Source: JBOCEF01 sp047610385 (GTDB taxonomy: Bacteria; Pseudomonadota; Alphaproteobacteria; Rhodobacterales; Rhodobacteraceae). From it: a DNA stretch of 61,203 nucleotides. Shown here one piece after another: positions 17,632 to 26,056 of the stretch. The notes under the pieces were generated by a model. That model had not been told where the DNA came from. It did not search any database and worked only from the letters and a program-made list of their open reading frames with translations. The stretch covers positions 1 to 61,203 of the forward strand of contig JBLGAC010000022.1 of the NCBI GenBank assembly GCA_047610385.1, written 5' to 3'. A program made the translations under genes and the position numbers. Each line of letters opens with the position of its first letter. Within the stretch, counting starts at the first letter, position 1.

Positions 17632-18795
17632 ATGTCATCGCTCAGACTGCTCAGCGCCGCGGCGTTGGCCTTGGCGCTTGCCGCACCGGCTGCCCAGGCA
17701 GAACCCGGGGTCACGCCGGACTCCATTGCCTTTGCGCAGGTCGCCGCGCTCGACGGTCCTGCCGCCGCGTTGGGGATCGGCATGCGCGAAGGCATGCTCG
17801 CAGCCTTCGAAGAAGCCAACGCCAAGGGCGGCGTTTTTGGCCGCAAGCTCTCGCTCGAAAGCTTCGATGACGGGTATGAGCCTGACCGCTCCGTGTCCCA
17901 CGTCAAGGCGCTGATCGCAGGCGGCGCGCATTTCGGCCTGATCGGCGCGGTCGGCACACCGACCTCCAAGGCCGTGCAGCCCGCCACGACTGAGGCCAAG
18001 ATCCCCATGATCGGCCCGTTCACCGGCGCGGGCTTTTTGCGTGATGCCGCCTTGGGCAATGTGTGGAACCTGCGCGCGCCCTATTCGGCCGAAACCGAAG
18101 CGTGGATTGCCCATCTTGTCGACGGGCTGGGCATGAAGAACATCGCGATCCTCTATCAAGATGACGGCTTTGGCCGCGTGGGTCTGGACGGCGTAGAAGC
18201 CGCCCTGAAACGCCGCGGCATGGAACTGGTTGGCAGAGGCAGCTACACGCGCAACACCACCGCGGTGAAGGCTGCGCTGCTGGACATCAAGCGCGCCAAG
18301 CCCGAAGCGGTGGTGATGGTCGGCGCCTACAAGCCAATCGCCGCCTTCATCAAGCTGGCCAAGAAGGTCAAGATGGACGCGACCTTCGTGAACATCTCGT
18401 TCGTCGGGTCCAAGGCCCTCGCGGGCGAGCTGGGCGACGATGGTGAGGGCGTGATCATCAGCCAGGTCGTGCCGTTCCCATGGGATGCCTCACTGCCCGC
18501 CGTAGCCGCCTATCAAGCCGCGATGAAGGCCGTGAACGCAGATGCTGAGCCGGGGTTTGTGTCGCTCGAAGGCTATCTGGTCGGCCGCATGGCGATCGCC
18601 GCGCTCGAAGCCGCCGGGCCTGATCTGACACGAGAAAGCTTCCTGACCGCATTCTCAACGTTGTCCGTGCTGGATCTGGGCGGGGTGGAGATCAAGTTCA
18701 GCCCGACCGACAACCAGGGCGTGGACGACGTGTTCCTGACCCGCATCCGCGCCGATGGCACGTTCGAACCGGTCACGGTTGGCTCCGGCACCTGA
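17632..18795 (+). CDS. Orphan periplasmic binding protein (LivJ/Peripla_BP_6 type)
   Basis: A 387-residue branched-chain-amino-acid-type binding protein. Residues 1-23 are a Sec signal peptide ending AAQA before EPGVTP; there is no lipobox cysteine, so it is soluble in the periplasm. The mature part has the two-lobed type I fold: LDGPAAALGIGMREGMLAAFEEAN, the GRKLSLESFDDGYEPDRS block, the VGTPTSKAVQPA hinge region, IAILYQDDGFGRVG, and a late SLEGYLVGRMAIAALE. No permease or ATPase genes follow. Instead a chemoreceptor gene starts 70 nt downstream, so this protein is more likely a sensory ligand carrier than a transport component. The ligand is not predictable. Confidence 0.88.
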   Translation: MSSLRLLSAAALALALAAPAAQAEPGVTPDSIAFAQVAALDGPAAALGIGMREGMLAAFEEANAKGGVFGRKLSLESFDDGYEPDRSVSHVKALIAGGAHFGLIGAVGTPTSKAVQPATTEAKIPMIGPFTGAGFLRDAALGNVWNLRAPYSAETEAWIAHLVDGLGMKNIAILYQDDGFGRVGLDGVEAALKRRGMELVGRGSYTRNTTAVKAALLDIKRAKPEAVVMVGAYKPIAAFIKLAKKVKMDATFVNISFVGSKALAGELGDDGEGVIISQVVPFPWDASLPAVAAYQAAMKAVNADAEPGFVSLEGYLVGRMAIAALEAAGPDLTRESFLTAFSTLSVLDLGGVEIKFSPTDNQGVDDVFLTRIRADGTFEPVTVGSGT

Positions 18796-18811
18796 CACAG
18801 CGACAGCACCC

Positions 18812-18837
18812 CCCCTCCGGCCATCCCGGCGGAGGGG
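18812..18837 (+). terminator. Hairpin between binding protein and chemoreceptor genes
   Basis: CCCCTCCG pairs with CGGAGGGG around a 10-nt loop in the 70-nt gap. There is no U-run, so it is more likely a partial terminator or mRNA-stabilising hairpin that makes the binding protein more abundant than the receptor. Confidence 0.45.
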
Positions 18838-18865
18838 CGCGCCACGGCAAAAAAAGGGCCCCGGA

Positions 18866-21598
18866 ATGAAGTTCCTGCAAAGCATTCGTGCGCGTCTTAC
18901 CGCAGTCATCGTCGTGATGGCCGCATTCACCCTGGGCGCAATCACGCTGAGCCTCGTGGTTTTCGGCGGCATCGGCGACCTGTTCGACAGCCTGCGCGAA
19001 GACCGGATGCCCGAAGTGACGTCGACAACGGTGCTGATCAACGCCAGCGGCGGGCTGGCGGCGGAAATCGCCCGGATGGAGCGCGCGCCATCCCCTGAAG
19101 CCTTGTCCAAGGCCTATGCGGCGCTGGATGGCCATGATGCCCGGGCGCGCGCCGTCCTCGGTGCCCTGCAGCCTTCGGCGCAGGACACGTTCGCAGACGC
19201 GCTGGACGGCATTCTGGGCACCGCTGCAAAGCTGGATGTCGTGCGCCGCAACAAGATGATCGCGGCCACACAGTTGGAGCAGGAGCTGATGACCCTGTTC
19301 AAGCTGGCCACCGACGCGTCCGAAGCGCTGCGCAAGATCGAAGAAACCGCTGTGACCGGCCTTGATGCAGGCGGCGAGGCGGCGAATGCGGCGGTGACCG
19401 GCGCGCTCGACCGGCTGATCCTCGAAGACGTCGCCTATGCGCGCATCCTGCTCGAAGCCCGCGCTGAGGTGAACTTGGTGTCAGGGCTCGGGGTTGCGCG
19501 GTCGCTGACCGTGGACAGCGGATTTCGCGCGATCCTCGATGATCTGTCGATCGCCGCGCGCTCACGGCTCGAAACCCTGCTGCCACAGATCCCAGAAGCC
19601 GCGATGAGCGACGAGGACCGCGCCGGGCTGCGCAACTTTCTGGCCATCAAGGACCCGGCCGCTGGCGCTGGCGAGGCCTATCGTGAACAGTTTCTGCGCG
19701 CGCGCCAGCAGGTCGACGCCGCCTTGTCCACAGCGCTGGACGACGTGCTGTTCAATCTGGAAATCAGCGCCGCGGACACTGCAGAGGCGAACACCGCCGC
19801 CTTGGACGGACTGCTGAAGGGCGAAGTTGCCAAGCTGCGCGGCGTGCTGACGCTGAAAAACGACATCTCCGCATTTCTGGCCGCCGCGCTGCGTGCCGCC
19901 TACGCCCCAGACGTGCAGACCTTGTTGCAACAGCGCGCCGCCCTCACCGCCACCAATGAAAGGCTTTCCACCGCCGCCGACCATGGCGGCGGCGCCTTTG
20001 CCGCTGTGCGCGCGCGCTTCAAACAGGTTGCCGACCCCGCCAGCGGCATCGCCCAGCGCCGCGCCGACGTGCTGGCCGCCGAGGCCGAAGCGCTGGCCGT
20101 CACACGAGACGCCGAACAACGCACCGCTGACATCGTTCTGCGCGCGCAACAGCAGGCCGACCTCGCAATGACCCGGATCGGCGAGGCGGGGGCGCAGGTC
20201 TCAGCGCGCATCGCCCAGGCCGGCGTGCTGCTGCTGTCGCTGGCCGCCGCATCAGTCACCGCCGCGATCGGCGCGCTGGTCTTCGCACGGCGCGGCATCG
20301 CGGGGCCGCTGCACGCACTGACCGAAGCGACGGAGCGCCTGTCGGGCGGCAACATGGCCCCGATCGAAGGGTTCGCAAGCCGCAGGGATGAAATCGGGCG
20401 CATGGGTGCGGCCTTGGCGGTGTTCCGCGAAAGCTCGTTAAAGGTCGAACAGCTGCGCGAGGAAAACGAATTCCGCGATCAGGCAGCGCAGGAGGCACGC
20501 CGCGCAATGTTTGCGCTTTTGGCACAAGAAATCGGCGCTGTCGTGGCCGCCGCGTCGGAGGGTGATTTCCGCAGCCGGGTGGCCGCCAAGTTCGAAGACA
20601 AGGAAATCGCGGCGCTGGCCGCTGATGTGAACCGCTTGCTCGAAACAACAGAAACCGGCCTTTCCGCCGCGCGCGGATCGCTGCGCGCCATGGCGCAGGC
20701 GAACCTGACCCACCGGATGGAGGGCGTCTTCAAGGGCGACTTCGCCGAATTGCAGGCGGATGTGAACGCCTCCACCGCCCGCTTGTCTGAGCTGATTGGC
20801 GGCATCAGAGAGGTGGTGCACAGCTCAGCCGGGCAGGCAACGCAGTTGGCCGAAGGCGCGCAGCAGCTGTCGTCGCGCACCGAAGGTCAGGCCGCCACGC
20901 TTGAAGAAACCGCCGCGGCGATGGAGCAGATGGCGACCGCAATCAAGGTCAATGTCGACGCGTTGAACCGCGCCGAAACCTTGTCTGGTGCCGTGTCCGG
21001 CAAGACCATTTCAGGCGGCAAGGCGGCCCGTGAGGCGGTAGAGAACGTGCAGCGGATCGAACGCAGCTCCTCGCGCATCACCGAGATCATCGCGGTGATC
21101 GAAAGCATCGCCTTCCAGACCAACCTTCTCGCGCTCAATGCCGCGGTGGAGGCGGCGCGGGCCGGCGATGCAGGCAAAGGCTTTGCCGTGGTGGCCGCTG
21201 AGGTGCGCACGCTGGCGCAGCGGTCCACCGAGGCGACGCGCAAGATCACCGGGCTGATCGAGGAAAGCGCCGCAAGCGTGGCCGCCGGCGTCGCGAGCGT
21301 TGAGGCGACCGGTGCCGCCCTCAAGGAAATTGAAACCTCGGTGGCACCGCTGATCGCCTCCCTGTCGGAGATCGCCAGCGCCGGGCGCGAACAGGCGCAG
21401 GGCGTTGAGGAGGTGAACCAGTCTGTTGCCGATCTTGACCGCGCAACGCAGGAAAACGCGGCCTTCGCCGAACGCTCCACGGGGGCGGCCAGCGAGCTGG
21501 CGGATGAGCTGATGGCCTTGGAGCAATTGGTGGCTGAGTTCAAAGTGTCTGAAAGCGTTCCAGCGGCAAGCTTCAGGCACGCCGCCGCAGCCGCCTGA
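18866..21598 (+). CDS. Methyl-accepting chemotaxis protein with large helical periplasmic domain
   Basis: A 910-residue transmembrane chemoreceptor. TM1 spans about residues 12-35, followed by an unusually large periplasmic region (about 36-447) rich in Ala, Leu and Glu/Asp that looks all-helical. TM2 is about 450-472 (LLLSLAAASVTAAIGALVF), then a HAMP domain ending DEIGRMGAALAVFRES, a second HAMP-like segment, and the cytoplasmic signalling hairpin with the tip IESIAFQTNLLALNAAVEA and AGDAGKGFAVVAAEVRTLA, which contacts CheA and CheW. The sensor region and the ALAVFRE-type HAMP exit recall TorS, which reads a periplasmic binding protein (TorT). I picked ATG 18866 because the preceding frame (from 18755) runs through the previous gene. 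No CheB/R-docking pentapeptide is seen at the C-terminus. Confidence 0.9.
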   Translation: MKFLQSIRARLTAVIVVMAAFTLGAITLSLVVFGGIGDLFDSLREDRMPEVTSTTVLINASGGLAAEIARMERAPSPEALSKAYAALDGHDARARAVLGALQPSAQDTFADALDGILGTAAKLDVVRRNKMIAATQLEQELMTLFKLATDASEALRKIEETAVTGLDAGGEAANAAVTGALDRLILEDVAYARILLEARAEVNLVSGLGVARSLTVDSGFRAILDDLSIAARSRLETLLPQIPEAAMSDEDRAGLRNFLAIKDPAAGAGEAYREQFLRARQQVDAALSTALDDVLFNLEISAADTAEANTAALDGLLKGEVAKLRGVLTLKNDISAFLAAALRAAYAPDVQTLLQQRAALTATNERLSTAADHGGGAFAAVRARFKQVADPASGIAQRRADVLAAEAEALAVTRDAEQRTADIVLRAQQQADLAMTRIGEAGAQVSARIAQAGVLLLSLAAASVTAAIGALVFARRGIAGPLHALTEATERLSGGNMAPIEGFASRRDEIGRMGAALAVFRESSLKVEQLREENEFRDQAAQEARRAMFALLAQEIGAVVAAASEGDFRSRVAAKFEDKEIAALAADVNRLLETTETGLSAARGSLRAMAQANLTHRMEGVFKGDFAELQADVNASTARLSELIGGIREVVHSSAGQATQLAEGAQQLSSRTEGQAATLEETAAAMEQMATAIKVNVDALNRAETLSGAVSGKTISGGKAAREAVENVQRIERSSSRITEIIAVIESIAFQTNLLALNAAVEAARAGDAGKGFAVVAAEVRTLAQRSTEATRKITGLIEESAASVAAGVASVEATGAALKEIETSVAPLIASLSEIASAGREQAQGVEEVNQSVADLDRATQENAAFAERSTGAASELADELMALEQLVAEFKVSESVPAASFRHAAAAA

Positions 21599-21620
21599 CC
21601 AGATATGATGGGCTAGGAAT

Positions 21621-21650
21621 GGGGGAGGGGCGCGCAGTCCCCCCCCTTTT
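21621..21650. terminator. Intrinsic terminator after the chemoreceptor gene
   Basis: GGGGGA pairs with TCCCCC and is followed by CCTTTT, between the convergent chemoreceptor (stop 21598) and hydrolase (stop 21653) genes. The short T-run supports a real rho-independent terminator for the plus strand. Confidence 0.65.
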
Positions 21651-21652
21651 CG

Positions 21653-22600
21653 TCAGCCGACGCGCCGCGCTGCCACCTCACGCACAAAGGCCGCGCACTC
21701 CGCCGGGGCGGTCAGCGGGATCATGTGCCCACGGCCCGCCAGCTTAGCATAGGTCGCGCCGGGAACTGCGGCGGCGAAGGCTCGCCCGTGCAGATCAGGC
21801 GCCAATGCGTGGTCATCGGCGCCAAACAGCACGCCGGTCGGAACCGCCAGTTCCCCGTGCCGCGCCGCCAGCACTGCGGCCGCCGCGTGGGCTGCCATAA
21901 TATCCTCAGACGCCGCGATGAACGCCGAAGGGCGCCGCCCCAGTGCACCACCGCCGCGGGTCATGAAATCCTCCGGAACCTTTTCCGGGGCGAAAACCTG
22001 GCCCAGAATCTTATGCTCGGTCAGCGCCCCGGCCGGGCCCGCAATGGTGTGCGCGATCAGGCCACGCATGAAGGCCGACGGGATCACGAGGCCTTTGAAC
22101 ATGTCCGGCGTCTTGTCGATGTTCTGGGTGGCCGGGCAGATCAGCGCCAGCGCGCTGACCTGATCGGCATGCTCCAACCCCAGCGTCACGGCGATCGCGC
22201 CGCCCAGCGAATGGCCAACGATGACCGGACGCTCAATGCCCTCAGCGGTCAGAAAGGCGGCGATCATCGCGGCCTGCTCAGTCAATGGCGCGCGATCGGC
22301 ACCGTCACGCTTCGACCAGCCGCAGCCGGGCCGGTCCAGCGCGATGACCCGGTGGTCGCGGGCCAGATCCTTCATCATCCCATAGGTGAAATCATAGTGG
22401 TTGCTGGCCAGCCCATGGATGCACACGATGGTCTGGCCCTGCCCCGCTTCGGTCCAGTGGATCGTCCCTCCGGGTACCTTGGTGATCTTGCCATAGGCCG
22501 GCAGCGCCTTTTCCGCCGCGCGGGCGCGCAGCTGCGTGATGATCGCCGACAGCACGAGTATCCCTGAAAAAATCGCCAGGATCCATCCGATGATTGCCAT
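21653..22600 (-). CDS. Membrane-anchored alpha/beta hydrolase
   Basis: A 315-residue alpha/beta-fold hydrolase with an N-terminal hydrophobic segment (IIGWILAIFSGILVLSAII, residues 3-21) that should anchor it to the inner membrane. The oxyanion region is CIHGLASNHYDF, the nucleophile elbow VGHSLGGAIA, the aspartate probably in LFGADDHALAPD, and the histidine in GRGHMIPL, so the triad is complete. It resembles serine esterases and haloperoxidase-like hydrolases; the substrate is unknown. The start is ATG 22600. Confidence 0.85.
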   Translation of the reverse strand: MAIIGWILAIFSGILVLSAIITQLRARAAEKALPAYGKITKVPGGTIHWTEAGQGQTIVCIHGLASNHYDFTYGMMKDLARDHRVIALDRPGCGWSKRDGADRAPLTEQAAMIAAFLTAEGIERPVIVGHSLGGAIAVTLGLEHADQVSALALICPATQNIDKTPDMFKGLVIPSAFMRGLIAHTIAGPAGALTEHKILGQVFAPEKVPEDFMTRGGGALGRRPSAFIAASEDIMAAHAAAAVLAARHGELAVPTGVLFGADDHALAPDLHGRAFAAAVPGATYAKLAGRGHMIPLTAPAECAAFVREVAARRVG

Positions 22601-22660
22601 TGCCTTCGCTCCGTTCCGAGAGGGCGCGCGGTGCGGAGCCGCGCGCGGTGATGTTGAAAA

Positions 22661-22996
22661 TCAGGGCGCTTTTGGCTTTGCGCACCAGGCTTCGCTGTCA
22701 GCATATCGCCCACGAAACCGGCGTTCGCAAGCAGGGTCGGCGATCATCATTGCATTGATTGCCCGCGCCCTGCCGTCGCCAAAGTCCGCTTCGGCCAACA
22801 CCGCGCCAGGCCGGGCTGCCGCGGTGCCAGACGGACCGGCCCCCGCACCACCCTTGGGTTCTGGCGACACGCGCGCGCGGATTCCAAGCTCGCTGCGGCG
22901 CACACAGACCTCAGCTTCCGCGCAGCCGACCGGCGGATCGACCTGCGCAAGCACGGATCTGCCGATAAGACCTGCGTTGTGGAAAACCTGAAACAT
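22661..22996 (-). CDS. Doubtful small hypothetical protein
   Basis: A 111-residue frame beginning MFQVFHNAGLIG, with a Gly/Ala/Pro-rich middle and a basic, cysteine-containing end (CERRFRGRYADSEAWCAKP). The end looks more protein-like than the middle, and AAAGG lies about 10 nt upstream of the ATG. I do not recognise a family. It precedes the hydrolase gene on the same strand. An overlapping longer frame (22747-23463) is Arg-rich and looks like a shadow. This could be a degraded gene. Confidence 0.3.
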   Translation of the reverse strand: MFQVFHNAGLIGRSVLAQVDPPVGCAEAEVCVRRSELGIRARVSPEPKGGAGAGPSGTAAARPGAVLAEADFGDGRARAINAMMIADPACERRFRGRYADSEAWCAKPKAP

Positions 22997-23358
22997 GCGC
23001 GCGCCTTTTGTGGTTCGGCCTTCATCAAACACCCGCCTGTTGCCGGGCGAAAGGTCAAAGCGGGGCCAATTCTGCCGGAAGATTGCGCCTGACGCGTCCT
23101 TTTACCAGCGCCCATGACACGTCCGCACGGTGCCCAAATGCAGCGGCGCGCGCCATCGCTTTCGTTCCCGCCACCGCCCAGCGCATCGAAACGATTGAGC
23201 AACCGGCGAAGATCGTGCTGATATGCATTCGGCCATTTGCCAAAATGTCCCTGCGCCTGCGGCCCCTCAGGCCCGCGGCGCAGGGAGGGGTCGGGCATTG
23301 ACCACCGCTGAAACCCAAGGCTTTCTTGCCCCCCCGATCCATCCAAAGGGACACACAC
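22997..23358. other. Intergenic region upstream of the flavin monooxygenase
   Basis: About 360 bp between the doubtful minus-strand frame and the monooxygenase start. CCAAAGGGACAC just upstream of 23359 is the ribosome-binding site. No gene, RNA or promoter boxes are evident. Confidence 0.35.
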
Positions 23359-24843
23359 ATGACCAAGGCCAGCGCCGCCACAGTGCCGCCACAGACCGCC
23401 CGAGAGCATCAGGGCGTCGTCATCATCGGCGCAGGCATTTCCGGCATCGGGCAAGCCTGCCATCTGAAAGACAAGCGCCCCGGCACCTCCTTTGTGATGC
23501 TTGAGGGCCGCGACCGGATCGGCGGCACTTGGGATCTGTTCCGCTATCCCGGCATCCGCTCTGACAGCGATATGTACACGTTCGGCTACAGCTTTCGGCC
23601 GTGGACGGATAAAAACGACATCGCGTCCGGCGATGCGATTCTGCGCTATCTGGACGGCACGGTGAAAGATTACGGCCTGCGGGAAAAGATCCGCTTCGGG
23701 TCCCGCGTCACCCGCGTCAACTGGTCGCCCGCGCAGGCGCGTTGGCTGATCGACGTGACCCCGGCGGATGGCGCCCCCTATGAGATGAGCTGCGATTTCC
23801 TCGTCTCATGCACCGGGTATTATGATTACGAACAGGGCTACCTGCCTGATTTCGAAGGTTTTGAGGATTTTAAAGGTGCCATCGCCCATCCTCAGCACTG
23901 GCCCGAGGATCTGGATTATGCTGGCAAGCGGGTGCTGGTGATCGGGTCCGGCGCCACGGCGGTAACACTGGTTCCGGCGATGGCCAAGACCGCGACCCAT
24001 GTCACGATGCTGCAACGCTCTCCGACCTATATCTTCAGCCGTCCGGCGCGCGACCCCAAGGCCGCGTGGCTGCGGCGCTGGCTGCCCGCGGGGCTGGCGC
24101 ATCGGCTGGCGCGGGCGCGGGCGATCTTTCTGTCGACCTACGCTTACCGCATCGCGCGCAAGAACCCTGAGGGGATGCGCGCCTTCCTTCGCAAGATGGC
24201 AATCGACGAGGCCGGGCCGGATGTCGATGTCGACACCCATTTCAAGCCCAGCTACGCCCCATGGGATCAGCGTCTGTGCCTGATCCCGGACGGCGATTTT
24301 TATGCCGCTTTGCGCGCCGGGGATGCGGATGTGGTCACCGACAAGATCGCGCGCTTCACCCAAACCGGCGTGACGCTGGCCTCGGGCAAAACCCTTGCGG
24401 CAGACGTGATCGTGCCGGCAACCGGGCTGAAGCTGCAATTTCTGGGCGGGATCGACATGCAGATCGACGGCGTGCCAGTGAAGGCCGCCGATCACACGAT
24501 TTATCGCGGCACGATGCTGTCGAACGTGCCGAATTTTGCGATGATCTTCGGCTACGCGAATTCATCGTGGACGCTGAAGGCTGATCTCAGCTCCGGCTTC
24601 ATCTGCCGGGTGCTGCGGCACATGACGACCAAGGGCGCCCAGAGCGTCACGCCAAGGCTCGATCCGGCGAGTGAGGGGGCCAAACCGCTTCTCAGCCTCA
24701 CCTCCGGCTATCTGGCGCGCGCCGCCGACGAGATGCCCAAACAAGGCGAGGATGCGCCCTGGAAAACCGAAGAAACCTATATCAGCGACATGCTTTCGGT
24801 CCGCTTCGCATCGGTCGATGACGGGGTATTGGCCTACGCATGA
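23359..24843 (+). CDS. Baeyer-Villiger-type flavin monooxygenase
   Basis: A 494-residue class B flavoprotein monooxygenase that would use FAD, NADPH and oxygen to insert oxygen into ketones or oxidise heteroatoms. Two Rossmann motifs are present: VVIIGAGISGIGQACHL near the start for FAD and VLVIGSGATAVTL in the middle for NADPH. Between them FKGAIAHPQHWP matches the fingerprint F-x-G-x-x-x-H-x-x-x-W-P of type I Baeyer-Villiger monooxygenases, and the sequence is close in style to EtaA. GGTWDLFRYPGIRSDSD is also typical. Start ATG at 23359 has AAAGGGA upstream. It stands alone before a strong hairpin. Confidence 0.88.
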   Translation: MTKASAATVPPQTAREHQGVVIIGAGISGIGQACHLKDKRPGTSFVMLEGRDRIGGTWDLFRYPGIRSDSDMYTFGYSFRPWTDKNDIASGDAILRYLDGTVKDYGLREKIRFGSRVTRVNWSPAQARWLIDVTPADGAPYEMSCDFLVSCTGYYDYEQGYLPDFEGFEDFKGAIAHPQHWPEDLDYAGKRVLVIGSGATAVTLVPAMAKTATHVTMLQRSPTYIFSRPARDPKAAWLRRWLPAGLAHRLARARAIFLSTYAYRIARKNPEGMRAFLRKMAIDEAGPDVDVDTHFKPSYAPWDQRLCLIPDGDFYAALRAGDADVVTDKIARFTQTGVTLASGKTLAADVIVPATGLKLQFLGGIDMQIDGVPVKAADHTIYRGTMLSNVPNFAMIFGYANSSWTLKADLSSGFICRVLRHMTTKGAQSVTPRLDPASEGAKPLLSLTSGYLARAADEMPKQGEDAPWKTEETYISDMLSVRFASVDDGVLAYA

Positions 24844-24852
24844 TGCGCGGAT

Positions 24853-24881
24853 GGGGGGGCGGCCCGCAGGGCCGCCCCCCC
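24853..24881. terminator. Very strong GC hairpin between convergent genes
   Basis: GGGGGGGCGGCCC pairs over 13 bp with GGGCCGCCCCCCC around the loop GCA, between the monooxygenase stop (24843) and the stop of the minus-strand gene (24893). It should act in both directions despite lacking a T-run. Confidence 0.7.
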
Positions 24882-24892
24882 GGAACCAGCCG

Positions 24893-25873
24893 TCAGGCCG
24901 GGTCCAAAAAACCCGTCAGGCGCCCGCGGATGATCTGTTCGGCGTCGATCATGATGCGGTCGATCAGCTCCTGCACCGTGGGGATGTCGTGGATCAGGCC
25001 TGCAACCATGCCGCACGACCAGGCGCCGATGTCCATTTCGCCGTTGTGCATGATGCGCGGATAGACGCCCGCGACCTGCTCAGCGATGTCTTCGAACTTC
25101 AGATCTGCGCCTTTTTCCCGCTCAATCTGCAGCAGGCGTTCAACGGCAGGGTTGGTCAGCACCCGCTCAGTGTTGCGCAAGGGGCGCATGACCAGACGGG
25201 TGTCCAGCTCCGACGCCGCAAGGATCGCCTGTTTGACGTTTTCGTGCACCGGGGCTTCTTTGGTGGCGATGAAACGGGTGCCCATGTTCATGCCCTCAGC
25301 GCCCATCGCCAATGCCGCGACCAGGGACCGCGCATCCGCCATGCCGCCCGACGCGACAAAGGGCACCTTCAGTTCTTCGGCCGCGCGGGGCAGCAGGATC
25401 ATGTTGGGGATGTCGTCTTCGCCGGGGTGGCCGCCACATTCGAACCCGTCGATTGACAGCGCGTCGCAGCCGATGCCTTCAGCCTTCAGCGCATGGCGCA
25501 CGGTGGTGCATTTGTGGATGACCTTGATGCCGTGCTCTTTGAGTGCGGGCAGCAGCTTGACCGGGTTGTTGCCTGCGGTTTCAACCACCGTGATGCCGCC
25601 TTCGATGATGACGCGCACAAGGCCGGGATAGTCCGGCGCGTTCAGCGAGGGCAGCATCGTCAGGTTCACGCCAAACGGCTTGTCGGTCATCTCGCGGCAG
25701 CGCGCGATCTCAGCCTTCAGCTTTTCGGGGGTGCCGAGCGTCAGCCCCGTGATCATCCCCAGCCCTCCGGCATTTGACACCGCAGCGGCCATTTCGGCAA
25801 AGCCGACATGGTGCATGCCGCCTTGGATGATCGGATGCTCGATGCCGAACAGCTCGGTGATGCGGGTTTTCAT
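24893..25873 (-). CDS. Nitronate monooxygenase-like flavoprotein (2-nitropropane dioxygenase family)
   Basis: A 326-residue TIM-barrel flavoenzyme that binds FMN. Motifs are HPIIQGGMHHVGFAEMAAAV at the N-terminus, the GFECGGHPGEDDIPNMILLP block of the class, and the C-terminal phosphate-binding ASGGMADARSLVAAL and GAEGMNMGTRFI. Family members oxidise nitronates or act as enoyl reductases; the sequence does not separate these. It is divergent from mprF at 26057 and convergent with the Baeyer-Villiger enzyme. Start ATG at 25873 is preceded by GGGAGCCCGATC. Confidence 0.85.
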   Translation of the reverse strand: MKTRITELFGIEHPIIQGGMHHVGFAEMAAAVSNAGGLGMITGLTLGTPEKLKAEIARCREMTDKPFGVNLTMLPSLNAPDYPGLVRVIIEGGITVVETAGNNPVKLLPALKEHGIKVIHKCTTVRHALKAEGIGCDALSIDGFECGGHPGEDDIPNMILLPRAAEELKVPFVASGGMADARSLVAALAMGAEGMNMGTRFIATKEAPVHENVKQAILAASELDTRLVMRPLRNTERVLTNPAVERLLQIEREKGADLKFEDIAEQVAGVYPRIMHNGEMDIGAWSCGMVAGLIHDIPTVQELIDRIMIDAEQIIRGRLTGFLDPA

Positions 25874-26056
25874 GATCGGGCTCCCTAGTCATTATTGCGT
25901 CCCCGAATGTGTAACGAGGCACCCCGGCGCCCCGCAATGCCTTTCGCACAGCGGCTTTGTGTTTCGCAGTCATCGGGCAGCGGCATTGCGGCGTGTTTCC
26001 AACGCGCGCGAAACGCTTATATCGGGGGTTCGCCGCAATCTGGATGCTCAATCTCG

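Noticed and set aside
22747..23463. 238-residue minus-strand frame
   Set aside because: It is Arg/Gly-rich, overlaps the start of the intact monooxygenase on the other strand and lacks any motif.
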